A DNA stretch of 64,000 nucleotides from Telopea speciosissima (Eukaryota > Streptophyta > Magnoliopsida > Proteales > Proteaceae). Below, piece by piece: positions 45,714 through 57,006 of this stretch. A program made the translations under genes and the position numbers. The notes under the pieces are model-generated. The model saw nothing but the letters and a program-made list of their open reading frames with translations. It was not told where the DNA came from and ran no database searches. The first letter of the stretch is position 1. Each line of letters starts with the position of its first letter. The DNA lies in contig NC_057925.1 in assembly GCF_018873765.1 (NCBI RefSeq), positions 636,927-700,926 of the forward strand, in the 5' to 3' direction.

Positions 45714-47700
45714 GGGAAATATCATCCCCTCCCAAAGTATCCATAATATCAAACTCTCCTAAATCGGGCTTTATTAAGTGTAATTGTGACGCTAGTCTGC
45801 CATTGAACGGTTCATTTGGTGGACTAGGTTATGTTTGGTGAAATTCAGCATGTACACCTATTAAAGCTGTATCATCACCAAACTCTTTCAATGATATTTT
45901 GGTGGGAGAGGCATTGGTGGTACATCAAAGTTTGGTAGATCTACATGCATCTGGTCATATGAGGATTATGATTGAATCTAATAATTCCATCCTAATCAGA
46001 TTCCTTATTGATAGCACACAGGCTTCGCCATTGCTGATTCGATCGATAGTTGATGATATTTTGTATTTGTCATCTTTGTTTACTATTTGTAACTTCTGTT
46101 GTATTCCAAGGGAGATTAACATTGTGGTTGACTCCCTAGCCCGGATGGCTCTGTCGATTACATGTTCGACGGTTTGGCCTATTTCTAATCCTTGGTTGCG
46201 AGAGTTATGTTTGCTCACAACACCTTGAGTTGTTGCATGTTCTAATAAATTTATTCGTACCATAAAAATAAAAAAAAAAAGGGAACCATACCCTAAGTTA
46301 CTAACGGTGTTAATATAACAATTCAAAAGACGATATTACCCTCCTCCTCCTTCTTCTGGTTGGTTTTTCCGGTGAAAACCTGTCACTCTCCATCTCCCAT
46401 TCCTCTCCTTCGACCCCACTGAAACCCCAAACCCACCTTCCCTTTCCCTTCTATCTCATTGTAACAGAGAAAAGAAGAAGAAAAAAAAGTCGAAACCCTT
46501 CTGCAGAGTGCAGACCAATCGAGCCACCCCCATCTTCTCGTTTTTTCCCAGAACCAACCCCATCGTCTTCCTTTTCCAAAAACCCCAACCCAACACCCTT
46601 TCTTGGTTCCGCCAGAACCAGACAAAAAAAACAGGAGCGAGAAGAAGAAGAGCAGAGAGGGCGAGAGACAGAGTACTGAACCAAAAATAGAAAACAAAAG
46701 GACCTCATACTTGGTTTCAGACGACGACACCACTGGTCCTCACATCCACCGCTGCAGAACAAAACCCTTTGCACGAGTGATATTTCTGTCAAATTGGACG
46801 CTGCTCCGGTCGGATCGTGGACTTCTCGTTGGCCTTCTGTTTCGACTGCAAAGTCGACTCCCAGCCCATCGTCTTCCTCAGCTTTTGACTGCCTTGGAGA
46901 CTTCCATAATGGCTTTCTTTCTCTGTTTGTTCCTATTTCTGAACTTTTCACTGTTTCCAATCAGGTCTGTGGGTAGCAAACTAGCAAGTGACAGACCAAA
47001 GGATACAGAAGTGCTATTTTATATGCATCCAAACCAATAAGTAGTGGATGAAAATTTTAACTGTTTTCATTAATTGGGCTGTGTGATATGGCTCCAAGAA
47101 AACTTTACTTTAATGGGAATCAGATTGGAAGGTGGGTGGGTAATAAAATCTTATTTTTGGGATCCGTTGTGGTGCTTGGAAATACCTTGGAGACTTCTGT
47201 ATCCTGATTTATACAAGTTGGTTGTTCAATGGTATGGAAGCACACAGCGGAAGTGGTGATTCAATGGTATGGAAACCCAAATTGCAATCCATTCAGATTC
47301 CAAAAAATGGGGGCGGCAACCGTTTAAGATTCTCAATCGGCTGGGGGGAATTTTCCGGCCAGTGGAAGGCCGGTGACCTCTCTACGGGGGACGGGGATGA
47401 TTTTGCAGAACAGAGGGCAGGGTGGGCAATGGGTTTGGGTTTGGGTTTGGGTGAAGAAGATGAAAATGGGGTTTTGGGGTTGAAGAGGGCGAAATTAGAA
47501 TAAAATTATATTAAGGATAGTATGGAGTTTTAGAAAATTTGTAAATGCCCACGTCATCAATTAGACATTTTTTAAGGATTAGGATACGGTTGATAGAATC
47601 TTTCAAAAGTAAGGAGGGCATTATCATTATTCAAAATTTGGAGAAGAGATTTGATATTATGGATACTTAGACTTAGAGGGGAGGGGGATGATATTTCCCC
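45714..47700. mobile_element. Mutator-like non-autonomous element with a LINE fragment inserted
   Basis: A 1987-bp element. The left end is GGGAAATATCATCCCCTCCC and the right end the inverse GGGATGATATTTCCCC. The shared inverted segment AAGTATCCATAATATCAAA lies further in on both sides. Flanks TTTTTAGTA (45705-45713) and TTTTCAGTA (47701-47709) match at 8 of 9 positions, consistent with a Mutator target duplication. Within the left part a LINE 3' end has inserted (45770-46282). The rest of the interior (46300-47510) is C-rich leader-like sequence with small open frames I cannot assign, possibly a captured gene piece. Confidence 0.75.
45770..46282 (+). mobile_element. LINE 3' fragment: RNase H domain and poly(A)
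   Basis: Reads KCNCDASLPLNGSFGGLGY, the first strands of the LINE-type RNase H fold with its catalytic Asp. After one stop it continues with GEALVVHQSLVDLHASGHMR, IMIESNNS and REINIVVDSLARMA, the end of that domain. A short 3' UTR and an A-rich tail at 46264-46280 close it. It is a 5'-truncated L1-type insertion lying within the Mutator-like element. Confidence 0.78.
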
Positions 47701-47728
47701 TTTTCAGTATTAGTATATCAGATATAAC

Positions 47729-48342
47729 TAGGGATGTAAACGGATCGAATTCGGTCGGATAGTGGCATGATCATATTCGTATCTGATTACATTCGGACGG
47801 ATTCGGATAATTTTCAGATAGTGATTTTTTGAATACAGGCTATTCTAAATGGATATGAATACAGATCGAATACGATTTTTCGACTATCCGTTGACATATT
47901 TACCGTTTTTATGATGAGGGTTAGGGTTGAAACTTGAGAGTTCAGTAACTACCCTTTCTTCTACTCTTCTTAGACTTTTATTCTTTTATGTTTTTTACTT
48001 TTGATTTTTTAATAGATATGTAATTCCATGTATCACATTGCATAAAATAATATATATATAAACCAATAGCAAATTTAGAAAAAGAATCACATTATCTTAA
48101 CTTATAAGTTTATAAAAATAAGATAACAAAATCCAATAAGGTAACTTAAAAGGACAGACAAACATAGAGTTATATTTCAGATATTTTATTACCGTCGGAC
48201 TGCTAAATGAATCGGATAATAATCGGTTGGATAGGGGGATTATCATATTCGTATCCGATTAGTTTCGGACGGATTCGGATTCTCCTAAACGGATACGAAC
48301 GCGGATCGAATACGGATTTACGAATATCCATTTACATTCCTA
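47729..48342. mobile_element. hAT-like MITE with 8-bp target duplication
   Basis: A 614-bp element flanked by perfect GATATAAC repeats (47721-47728, 48343-48350). Ends are TAGGGATGTAAACGGAT and the inverse TTTACATTCCTA (one mismatch in 12). The interior is rich in ATTCGGA/CGGATTCGG repeats in both orientations. No ORF. It lies only 20 bp from the right target repeat of the Mutator-like element. Confidence 0.9.
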
Positions 48343-48350
48343 GATATAAC

Positions 48351-49000
48351 TTAAAATTGAAGACAAAAGATACAACTTAAAATTATTGAAATGCATAGCT
48401 TGGTGTTTTGATTTGTAGTAATGTAAAGAGTATAAACTTTACTCATCTGAGGTTAAAATTGTCACTGAAGTTTAATGTTGATAAAGTATCGATGTGTTCG
48501 CCATAACCTTCACTCATACTTATATCACGTCCTCTATAATCACAAAATCGAAACAAAATTAGAAGATATCGGTGGGGCTGAGTTGTGCTACCGGTCACTC
48601 TCCTTAATACCTTAGTTCCCCCTTACTGGTGCAGCTAGGTTGATGTGAACTGGTCTAGTGGTCTCCCAAGATAACACTATCCTTGATTGGCCCTCTAGTC
48701 CACGTGCACTCGTTGACGAGACTCCATTGGGATACTTTGGGGTTGTGCTCAACTTCATAAACTTTAAAATCGGCCAAGTGTGGAACTGATATAGAGGGAG
48801 AGAATACGAATTTTTCATACCAATGAGTGTTCTGAGCACACCTATTTATAGAGGTGATGTTGCCCTTTCCACGCAACACTTTGAAGGGATATGCCCCTAA
48901 AAGAAATGGATTTCAACCGTGTCGTATTAGGGAGAGTCTCTCATCTAAGGGAGCTTTACCGGTAAGAACCCTTATATATATATATACCTCTCCTCTTGCA
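48351..49000. other. Non-coding stretch, no feature recognised
   Basis: AT-rich flank. No domain or element ends. Confidence 0.4.
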
Positions 49001-49192
49001 ATCTAGATCCTCTATTGATGCCTGCCTGTCCTATCCTGTGTTGTGCTGGGCAAACACGGAAAAGTGCACAATTACTGCCTTACCCCTGCCTAAGTGTCTT
49101 ACCCGAGTGGTAGTAAGGTGGTAATTGCATGCTTTGTCGTGTCTGCACAGCACGCCGCAGGATGGGCAGGCGGCAGTAGAGGATCTGGATCC
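49001..49192. mobile_element. Foldback MITE, GC-rich-core family, copy 2
   Basis: Left arm ATCTAGATCCTCTATTGATG, then GCCTGCC. The right arm is its inverse, ending GGCAGTAGAGGATCTGGATC. The core has TTACCCCTGCC and TTACCCGAGTGGTAGTAAGG. Arms are about 80 bp, with scattered mismatches. Confidence 0.82.
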
Positions 49193-49193
49193 C

Positions 49194-49964
49194 ATCTCCA
49201 AGCAATGTAGAATTAAAAACTCCTCGCCCGCTATAACCGTATGGCATTCTCTGGTCTGGTTCAAGCACAGAACCCCTGGCTATAGTTTTCTTGCTTGGTT
49301 AGCAATGAAAGGAGCTCTCACCATCAAGGATACATTAGTCACTTGGGGCCTTGTTCAAGACGCGCGCAGCCTGTCTTCTGCCAGCACCACACTGAGACCT
49401 TTGATCATCTCCTCTGCTCCTGCCCTTTCGGATCCAAAATCTGGAAGGAAATCCTCGAGATCAATGAATACTCCAGAGATCCTCCTGCCAGCAGCTGGAG
49501 CAATGAGATGTCCTGCCTGGCTGCTCTAGCACTTTAGTGGCAACCAAGCCCCCCCAGCTGCTCAAGGAAAACAGTCTTTGTGCAACCATTTACAAGGTAT
49601 GGATCGATGAATGGAGCGCAACTCCAAAATCCACAACGGGAAAAATGCTAGCACTGGCGAAGTTGTTGCCAAGATCATTCATACACGACACGCGGTTAAG
49701 GTTCCATCATTACCAAGGGAGGGTGGGTATATGACAAAAACTACAATAAAAAATTCTTCCAGAAATGGGGGATCCAAGTCACCTTCATCTCGATCGAAGC
49801 GTTGCATCCTGCACAAGTGGATCCCCCCTCCTAAAATTGTGACGGATCTTACAACAATGGTACGTACAGGTCGTTACGGTGTCATCGGCAGAACCTCAAC
49901 TGGGCAAGTACCCTTCGCAAGAGCCGGAGCCTTCCTAGCCTCGATCTGGTACTCTCCAAGCTAA
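49194..49964 (+). pseudogene. L1-type LINE ORF2 C-terminal fragment (zf-RVT region)
   Basis: Frames in succession read VWHSLVWFKHRTPGYSFLAW, then AMKGALTIKDTLVTWG. After a shift they give HHTETFDHLLCSCPFGSKIW, the zinc-binding C-terminal module of plant L1 ORF2. Later pieces around 49610-49960 are less clear. No RT core and no clean poly(A) are present. It starts directly beside the foldback element, so the LINE was probably already broken there. Confidence 0.75.
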
Positions 49965-50174
49965 ACTCCATGCCAAGGCATCCTTTGTGGGATCCAAACT
50001 GCTAAAGACCTTGGGTGCATGCCTAAGTGCTCAATGACTCGGGTTCCTCTACTTGGCAATGCTGGGCCGGATACTATTGATCGCATCAAATTCTTAATTG
50101 ACACCTACGAAGAACACATGTGTGAGACAAAAGTAATACAATTTTTAAACTTCCCAATATGAGTTCTAATACAT

Positions 50175-50349
50175 GTTACAGTTTATTCAATTTGGTTCGG
50201 TTCAGACCTAAGCTTTTTAGTCTAAAATCAAAATAAAACCGAACCAAATGAAATTTTACTTTCCAAAACCAAAACCGATCTGGATTTTGGGTTTGTTTCG
50301 ATTCATTTTAAACTGACATTTTCGATTCCTGTTCTAAATTGACACCCTC
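50175..50349. mobile_element. hAT-like MITE fragment (GGGTGTCAA type)
   Basis: Contains TTTGGTTCGGTTCAGACC, AAAACCGAACCAAATG and the terminal-like AAATTGACACCCTCAA. It resembles the right part of the 29879-31322 element. The left end is not visible. Confidence 0.55.
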
Positions 50350-50693
50350 AATATTCTTAGCAACATACAACAATCCAGCTGATGCTAATCCAATCTTGGT
50401 GGTCTATCTGTGTCTTGGTCTTTGTTACTAAGCTTTACAACCTTAGATTTGACTGTAGGCCCAGGGATAACATAACAACCCACAGGGGTTTTTTTCTTTT
50501 TTTCGTAAACAACCCACAGGCTTTAATAACATGGCTTAAAGAATCGAATCAGAATTGGTGGACGGCCAATTGAATCAGAATCTAATTAATGTGGATTCCC
50601 ATGGCTTATTTTGGAATTGGCCATGAATGCTCATTGATCTTAATTTTTTACTATTTTTTAGCCAGTAAAATAGCAGAAAATCAATGTAACTAA

Positions 50694-50867
50694 GGATCCA
50701 GATCTTCTGCGGCGCGGTTACCCCAACGGCCTGAGTTGCGCAAACACAAGGCAGTGCACAATGACCGCCTTACCCCCACTCGGGTAGGGGTAAAGCGGTC
50801 ATTGCGCACCACCTTGTATCTACGCAGCATAAGCCGTTGGGACAGCTGCACCATAGAGAATCTGGAT
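50694..50867. mobile_element. Foldback MITE, GC-rich-core family, copy 3
   Basis: Left arm GGATCCAGATCTTCTGCGGC, then CCCCAACGGC. The right arm is the inverse, ending GCCGTTGGGACAGC ... AGAATCTGGATT. The core is ACCGCCTTACCCCCACTCGG followed by its inverse GTAGGGGTAAAGCGGTCAT. Nearly the whole 174 bp folds on itself. Confidence 0.85.
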
Positions 50868-51161
50868 TAATGCTGTGACTTATCTCTTGTAGCTAAGTCT
50901 ACAAGACTTTTGAATTATTTAAAAATATATATATCAAAGATTTGTGATACTCTTTGCTTCTTCTTTCTTATTCCATTTATTTTTTAAGGTTTTGGCCTAT
51001 TCCGACCGATCATATTATAATCAAAATCATTGGAGGCTGACTGCAAATCCAGTTCCGGGTTTTTAAACCTAAGTAGCACTATACAGGAGAGAAGTGAGGT
51101 AATTTCATGTGAGAAAGAAAGAGAAAGACAAGTAGGTACTAGCACACCCTGCCCCAGCGGC

Positions 51162-52032
51162 TAAGGGTGTCAAAACAAAATCGAAATCGTTTACCAAAAT
51201 CAAACTGAACAGTTTAAACCGGAACCAGCAGACCATTTAAATAAATGGTCTGGTTATGGTTTTAAAAATGCCACCATTTAGCTAAACGGTTCAATCCGGT
51301 TTTAACCGATTAATCCAACGGTTTCAGGCCGTTTAATCAAATTACATCCGATTATAACCGTTTAAACCAAACATCAAAAGATTCAAAACCTAGCAATAGC
51401 AACTACTAAGTAGAAGTACTAACCACTAAGTCACTAACTCATTAAGTCACGTTTCTTCAATAAATGATTTCCTTTTTTCAAAAAAAAAAAACTAATAACT
51501 TCATAATTAATAATTAATTATTAATAACTAATTAGTATTAGTAAATAGAAGGTAAACTGTTTTCTACCCAAAAATGAAAAAGAAAAAAAATGGGTAAACA
51601 GTGATTGAAGCTACAACATTTTCATGGGATCCATCGTCCATTGAAGGTACTTACTAATTAAAAGAGATGCACTATAGGCTACAACCCATTTTTTATTAAA
51701 AAATGCAGGAGATTTGGTTTTAAAACTATTAAATTATTTAGTAAATCAGGGATATTATTCATAACTGACTAACCCAATCCGTATAAAACCGTGTAGAACC
51801 ATTTAACCGAAAATTGCGTATAACCATTTAATCAAAAACCATGTAAAACCGTGTATAACCATTTAACCGAAACTGTTTAAAAACCGTATAACCGAAACCG
51901 TTTACTAAACAGTTACGGTTTTGGATATGCAACCATTTAGCTATATGGTTTAGTTACGGTTTCTACCCTCAAGCAGTCAAAATCGAACCAAACCAAACCG
52001 TTTAACCAAAACCGGACCGTTGAACACCCTTA
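51162..52032. mobile_element. hAT-like MITE, same family as 30167-30744
   Basis: 871 bp with termini TAAGGGTGTCAAAAC and AACACCCTTA. The flanks CCAGCGGC and CCGGTGGC match at 6 of 8, a decayed target duplication. The interior repeats AACCGTTTAA and ACCATTTAACCGAAA motifs many times. No transposase. Confidence 0.82.
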
Positions 52033-52034
52033 CC

Positions 52035-54340
52035 GGTGGCTCAAAGAACCTTTTGCCGTTATATTTTAACACCCCTAGTGCGAACTGCCTCCCCCCTCAA
52101 AGGCAGGATTCGACCCCAAAATCTTACTACAAATCTACAACCAGCTGAGCAAGTGCAGCTCTAAAAGACCCACATTTGTTGCATATGTAAATCAAGTATC
52201 AACCCCAAACATCAAGACAGAATACCAAATAGCTGTTTGAATTTTTCTCTGAGCTTTTGTTCTCTACTGTGTGAGATTACTTCTAAATCGAGTTAAAAAT
52301 TCCTGCTATCATGTAGCTATGATTTACTGGTAACTAGGTCAAGCTTTGAGGTATATATATATATATATATATACCCTGTAACAGTAATGGTATAAACTCC
52401 ATGATTATATGAAGAACACAATCATCCAAGGTACCTTCAGATAGGGCATTTACAGAAATAATTAATATAGAAACAGTGAACCTCTTCGCTGTATATTCCT
52501 CTTTAGAGCCACCTCATGGGGAATATATAGAAACTTTGGGAGGATCCTTTTTCAGTGAAAGAGACATTTGAGGAGGAGGAACACCTACAACTAGATACAG
52601 ATTGGACACACTAGACTAAAATCATGTTAGCAACTTGTATATACCTGAGGACCCTAGAAGAGAATATGAACTCACATGAGTTGCTAAGAATATATGCCTG
52701 GCTTGAAGTGGACAACCATGTCAACATTAAAGTGAGAATATGTGGGGAACAAAGAACCCAAGTTGTGGTACTTTGGTGTCCATTCTATTTTAGTTACTAC
52801 AGGAGTTCATTTAGTATGTATCTATACCTATTCTTGGCCCTAGGAGAAGCCCATTTTTAGTCCTAACCCATTAATGTTAAGGTTTGCGAAAGGGTAAATT
52901 TCAGTTAAGCCCCCCCCCCCCCCCCCCCCATTCATACATACAAAAAAAAAAAAAAAAAGAAACAGAGACATCAAATGTGTGTGTGTGGATGGAAATCTAG
53001 AGATATTATAGATGTGGAATGAGAAAAAGTGTGAACATTAATAAACAACTCAAATAATTTGTAAATAAACATGAAGAACATATTAACATTGGTTAGACTA
53101 ACACTGATAACAAACATTAGCATATATTTCCAACTCATAGGAAGAATAAGAATTCATGCTTTGAATGAGTTTAGCTGGATTGTGCTTCCCAAAGGTTATG
53201 CTCTTTACAATTTAGGGTTAATGTTCAATTGGTTTCGAAAATTAAAGATTGATATAGTTGCGCGGTTGAAGGAAAGAAAAAAAAAAATAGCAAAAATGGA
53301 ATTTGTTCATAAAGCACGTATCGGGGGGTAGTGCAGAACATTTCGATGCCTACTTGTAATACTCCTAATCACCTAGTAATGACTTTGTTCATGGAGCTTA
53401 AAACTATTAAGGTACCATTCTAAACTGTGAATTTATATAGATTGTTATCACTGGGAGGAGAATATCTATATTTCATTTATGTGCTAATTTGAACTGCCAA
53501 TTTACCTTTTTCTTTTTCCCTTTTTTTATTTTTTTGAATAAAGATTCTTTAGTCCATATTGCCTTTATCATCTCAAACTAAAAGAAGTAATCAACAAGAT
53601 ATTAAGATAATCAAATTTTTAGTTATAGCAGTGAGAAAGAGATCCAATGGAACTCTTGAAACACAAGTTACCCATAAAATCAGGGACAGGGACAGGTTTT
53701 AGACCCAAAAGTATGTGAGCTTATCAAGTAAAAAAATCTTGGCATCTAAACTAAATTAGATAAAAGGGGAAAAAGTGGGGAACCCATGTTTTGTGGTTTT
53801 GGGTGAAAGGAATAATAGAACTCTTGAACTCTTGACTGAAGAATACGACCCATGGAAGTTAAACTCACAGGCTTCTCAAATGCCATTCCCTGGAATCCTG
53901 AAACTTTTCTTTTCCACAAGGAATTTTATTCCGTGGTCATTTCTCACTTTTATTTCAACCAATGACCCATGTGTGGTCAATATATCACAGCCAATGGATA
54001 TCTCACACATTTCATGCCTTAATTTGGCTAGTCGATTCCCCACCACCCCACCCCCCCCCACCCCCCACTTTTTTTCTTTTTTTTTTTTTTTTTTTTTTCT
54101 TCTCTTTCTGTGTTTGAGACACATTTTGTTACAAGAAACTGTGGTTCTGTTCCCTCTCAGAAGAATTGAGACTTGACAGAGAGGTAGTTGGTTGTAGTTA
54201 CTAAGGGGGTCTGTAAGTACTTTCCTTGTACTATTGTAGGAAAGACTTTTGAGTCCCATAGGGACATGAAATAAAAGTCATGTCTTCATGTCTATTTCCA
54301 GAGGTGGGCCCTGTATCCCCATAGATAGCCAGCAATGTGA
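52035..54340. other. Long non-coding stretch with homopolymers
   Basis: No gene recognised. It contains a TA run at 52352-52373, 20 consecutive C at 52910-52929 and 17 consecutive A at 52942-52958. A C-rich then T-rich tract lies at 54039-54100. Some open frames of 60-130 codons exist here but lack domains or splice context. Confidence 0.45.
52910..52958. repeat. Poly(C) run followed by poly(A) run
   Basis: Twenty C at 52910-52929, a 12-bp spacer, then 17 A at 52942-52958. Such lengths are unstable and prone to sequencing error, so the exact counts are uncertain. Confidence 0.85.
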
Positions 54341-54350
54341 TCCTCATATA

Positions 54351-54508
54351 GGACGGGCCTCTGCGTAACAGTAAGGCTGCTCCATCACGACCTGCTGGTT
54401 GCAGGTTCAAGTTGGGAAACATACCCTCCGCGAAGCGAATCAGGGGTTAAGACTGCATATATCTACCCTTCCCCAAACTTCACAATAACAGGAGTCTCAT
54501 GCATTGTG
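54351..54508 (+). mobile_element. Au-type tRNA-derived SINE
   Basis: The head shows the RNA polymerase III box A-like TAACAGTAAGG and box B-like GGTTGCAGGTTCAAGTTGGG. The body has CCTCCGCGAAGCG, GGGGTTAAGACTGC and CTACCCTTCCCC, and a tail near CAATAACAGGAGTCTCATGC. This order and these motifs match the plant Au SINE family as I recall it. Several CpG-type changes show decay. No clear target duplication. Confidence 0.75.
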
Positions 54509-54519
54509 ACAGAATGAAC

Positions 54520-55155
54520 AATAATCCTAAAATGGCTAATCCACAGGTCTTCCAACTAAGACACTCTTGCTCTCAATCACAGGATCTTGTGGAAGATAAT
54601 CATATCAACACAATGGAATGCGATAGTTTGGGAGGTATCAAATCAAGCCTCTTGGTGCAATTTATTCTTCGTTACTCTTTAAACTGAAAAAGGGTGCCTG
54701 ATGCTATGATTCTTCCAAACTGAATAAAAAATCTGTGGAAATATAAGAATCAATTGATCTTCTTACATAGAACACCAATTGATACAGATGTAACTAACTT
54801 AATCACTAAGGCTACATTTGGATGTTAAAAAAAAAAATTTGAATTTGTGAGAGACGCATAAAGCAATCATTGCATCATCATGATTTTTGTCTCATTATGT
54901 TTCTTCTACTACCAAGTTTTCCTTTCTCAATCTTTCATTTCACCCCATGCTTAAGAACTTCTGAACTCTACAAGGGACACTCTCATTATAGATTTGTTCA
55001 TAACACATACGAAAAAACAGATTACATTATCATTGATTGCATTTTAGGCAATCAAAAATTTAACAATGTAAGAAGCCTTAAAGTGCATAACTTTTCGATA
55101 AATAGCTGTGTGCAAATGATTGAAGTTTTATAAGCTCAAAAATGATTCAACTCAA
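54520..55155. other. Non-coding stretch, no feature recognised
   Basis: AT-rich sequence. No domain seen. Confidence 0.4.
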
Positions 55156-55159
55156 TTCA

Positions 55160-55350
55160 ACACAGTCTTATCTCAACTAAATGGGACCGGTTACATGAAT
55201 TCGTTTCTCCAATCCGTTCTAATTCAAATTGGGCCCTATTTGTTAATTGTCTTAAGCTATGCATGTCTTCTCTTGCCACTTCTCTTAGAGTCATTTTATG
55301 TCTACCCCTAGCTCTTTAGCTTTTTCAATCTAAATCAAATCACCCATCAT
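55160..55350 (-). mobile_element. RTE LINE 3'-end remnant
   Basis: The plus strand reads CTTATCTCAACTAAATGGGA, then TTGCCACTTCTCTTAGAGTC and CTACCCCTAGCTCTTTAGCT. These align in order with the 3' end of the RTE element at 2800-3100 (for example ACCACTTCTCCAATAGTC). Only the last 200 bp or so remain and there is no tail. Confidence 0.7.
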
Positions 55351-55354
55351 CCAT

Positions 55355-56500
55355 ACTAGAGCAATCAAAGGCCTCCAAAAAATGAACTTGACCACAATTA
55401 GAACACCTAGTCAGCAACAGCCAAATTCCTTGCATGCAAGAAATTTCAAATTATTGCTCAATCATCACGGTTTAAAAATCAGGAATTGATTGATGAATCG
55501 GCCAATTCACATCAAACTCGGCCATGACTGATCCAACTGATTCCGATCCAAATTGGTCGAAATCGACACTGACTGATTCAAACCCTGATTCTGTTTTAAT
55601 GAAACCTTCTCATACATCTACATACATCTACATACAATGAAATCTATACGCACCTTTCACGTAAAATTGTATACATGCATAAACTAACCAACGTGAAGTC
55701 TCAATTACAATATTTTGAACGTATAGAAAAGTATGTTAAACCAACAAAGAAAATGTAAACAGATGAGAACCTATTTGGGACACATTCTTAGTTCTCAAAC
55801 TATTTATCCATTAAAATCGTACGAATAACTACATGAGAATCCAGAAAAGGAAAACTCAAGTGGTCCTCCCAACGGTCATGACCTGCCCAATTGTTCAAGC
55901 AAAGCAAGTATGGAAGCAAGTACAATCTTTTCTTTTTTTTCACTCAGGTCTGTAGTCCTTCAGATTCGTTACTGTAGGGCCAGTCATTCTCAACTTTCAG
56001 ACAGAGAAGGGAATGAAAAGATTTGGACCCCCTCCCCCTTTCTTTTATACTGTATAGGTTGAATAAGTGCCAAACTTACGAAAGGAGACAAGAATTGTAT
56101 TCCTTATTCCATTCCTTTCTTTCACACAATCCCCAAGGAGAGAGCATCTCTCCACAATTTCCTTTTTTCTCTCTCTTGATTGTATCCAATTCCCCTGTTT
56201 CAAGATGCCTAGTTAACAGAATCATCTTCTATATCTTCTTACATACATTGATTATCTTGTTTTCTTTATCCATCTCCATCCTCTGATAGGCAAACCTGGA
56301 ATTAAAACCTATGAGCAACCAGGAAACTGCCCTAGTCTTGCCAATCTACAAGGGGGTCTGGGAAGGTTTTAAGACATCAAATATGGTGGATTCCCTTGCC
56401 CTGGGTCATAAAATTCCTCTTTTTCTATTGGGGAATAAGGTTCCTGCTTTCCCTCGAGGGACCAATGCGAAAAAAACACAAAAGCTTATGAGGATCTATT
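55355..56500. other. Upstream region of the MYB-CC gene, no other gene
   Basis: A degenerate repeat with AATCGGCC and TGATTC motifs lies at about 55480-55600, perhaps a MITE relic. From about 56000 onward the sequence probably serves as the promoter and distal leader of the downstream gene. No core promoter could be fixed. Confidence 0.4.
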
Positions 56501-56914
56501 CTTGCACCTATTGCAAGGCCTGAGTTGTTCTAGAAAGTTATAGTGCAGAAGAATTGAAATTGAGAGAGTATTGTCTGAGAATGGAAAGTGGAGTTGTGGG
56601 GCAGGGCCCACAGAGTACACAAAGCAGAGAAGGACAACGTCTCTTTTCGAGTCGCTGTGAAGATTGGATTGGATCGAGTTTCGTGTCAGTTCCTTCCCTG
56701 ATTCTATGCCTCCCCATCCAAGCTTTGCTTTATAATGACAACCCCAGGCACCCTGCACTTCGTGAGAGCTGGTCAAAGGAGAAGTAGAGGAGGGGGAAGC
56801 ATTGTACAGCTTTCTTTTCCCAAGTATCAAGAGTGAGGACTTGGGAGTACAGTACCAACAAGCCTCCTCAGAAGTGGATTATCAGATCAAGAAAACAAAA
56901 AAAGGAAAAAGATA

Positions 56915-57003
56915 GGTAAGTATTCATGATAGTATACAAAATTTTAGTTTTCATGTTTCTGATATTAAAACTAGAATTCAACCAGGTGTTGTTTTATTAA
57001 CAG
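56915..57003 (+). other. Intron in the 5' UTR of the MYB-CC gene
   Basis: Donor AAGATAG|GTAAGTATTC at 56914/56915 and acceptor TTATTAACAG|GAT at 57003/57004, 89 bp long. The start codon follows 3 bp after the acceptor. Confidence 0.7.
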
Positions 57004-57006
57004 GAT

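Noticed and set aside
46451..47503. Several open frames of 60-169 codons within the Mutator-like element, one with a signal-peptide-like start (MAFFLCLFLFLNFSLF)
   Set aside because: Frames overlap on both strands, have no recognisable domain and sit in a non-autonomous element; at most an unidentified captured fragment.
53876..54259. Minus-strand 127-codon frame with a long Lys run
   Set aside because: The Lys/Gly runs come from T-rich and C-rich homopolymer tracts; no conserved domain.
54351..54420. Possible tRNA gene because of box A- and box B-like motifs
   Set aside because: The downstream body matches an Au-type SINE and no cloverleaf with proper acceptor stem can be drawn.
56486..56830. 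Open frames on both strands just upstream of the MYB-CC gene
   Set aside because: The position fits the leader of that gene; no domain and no consistent splice model.
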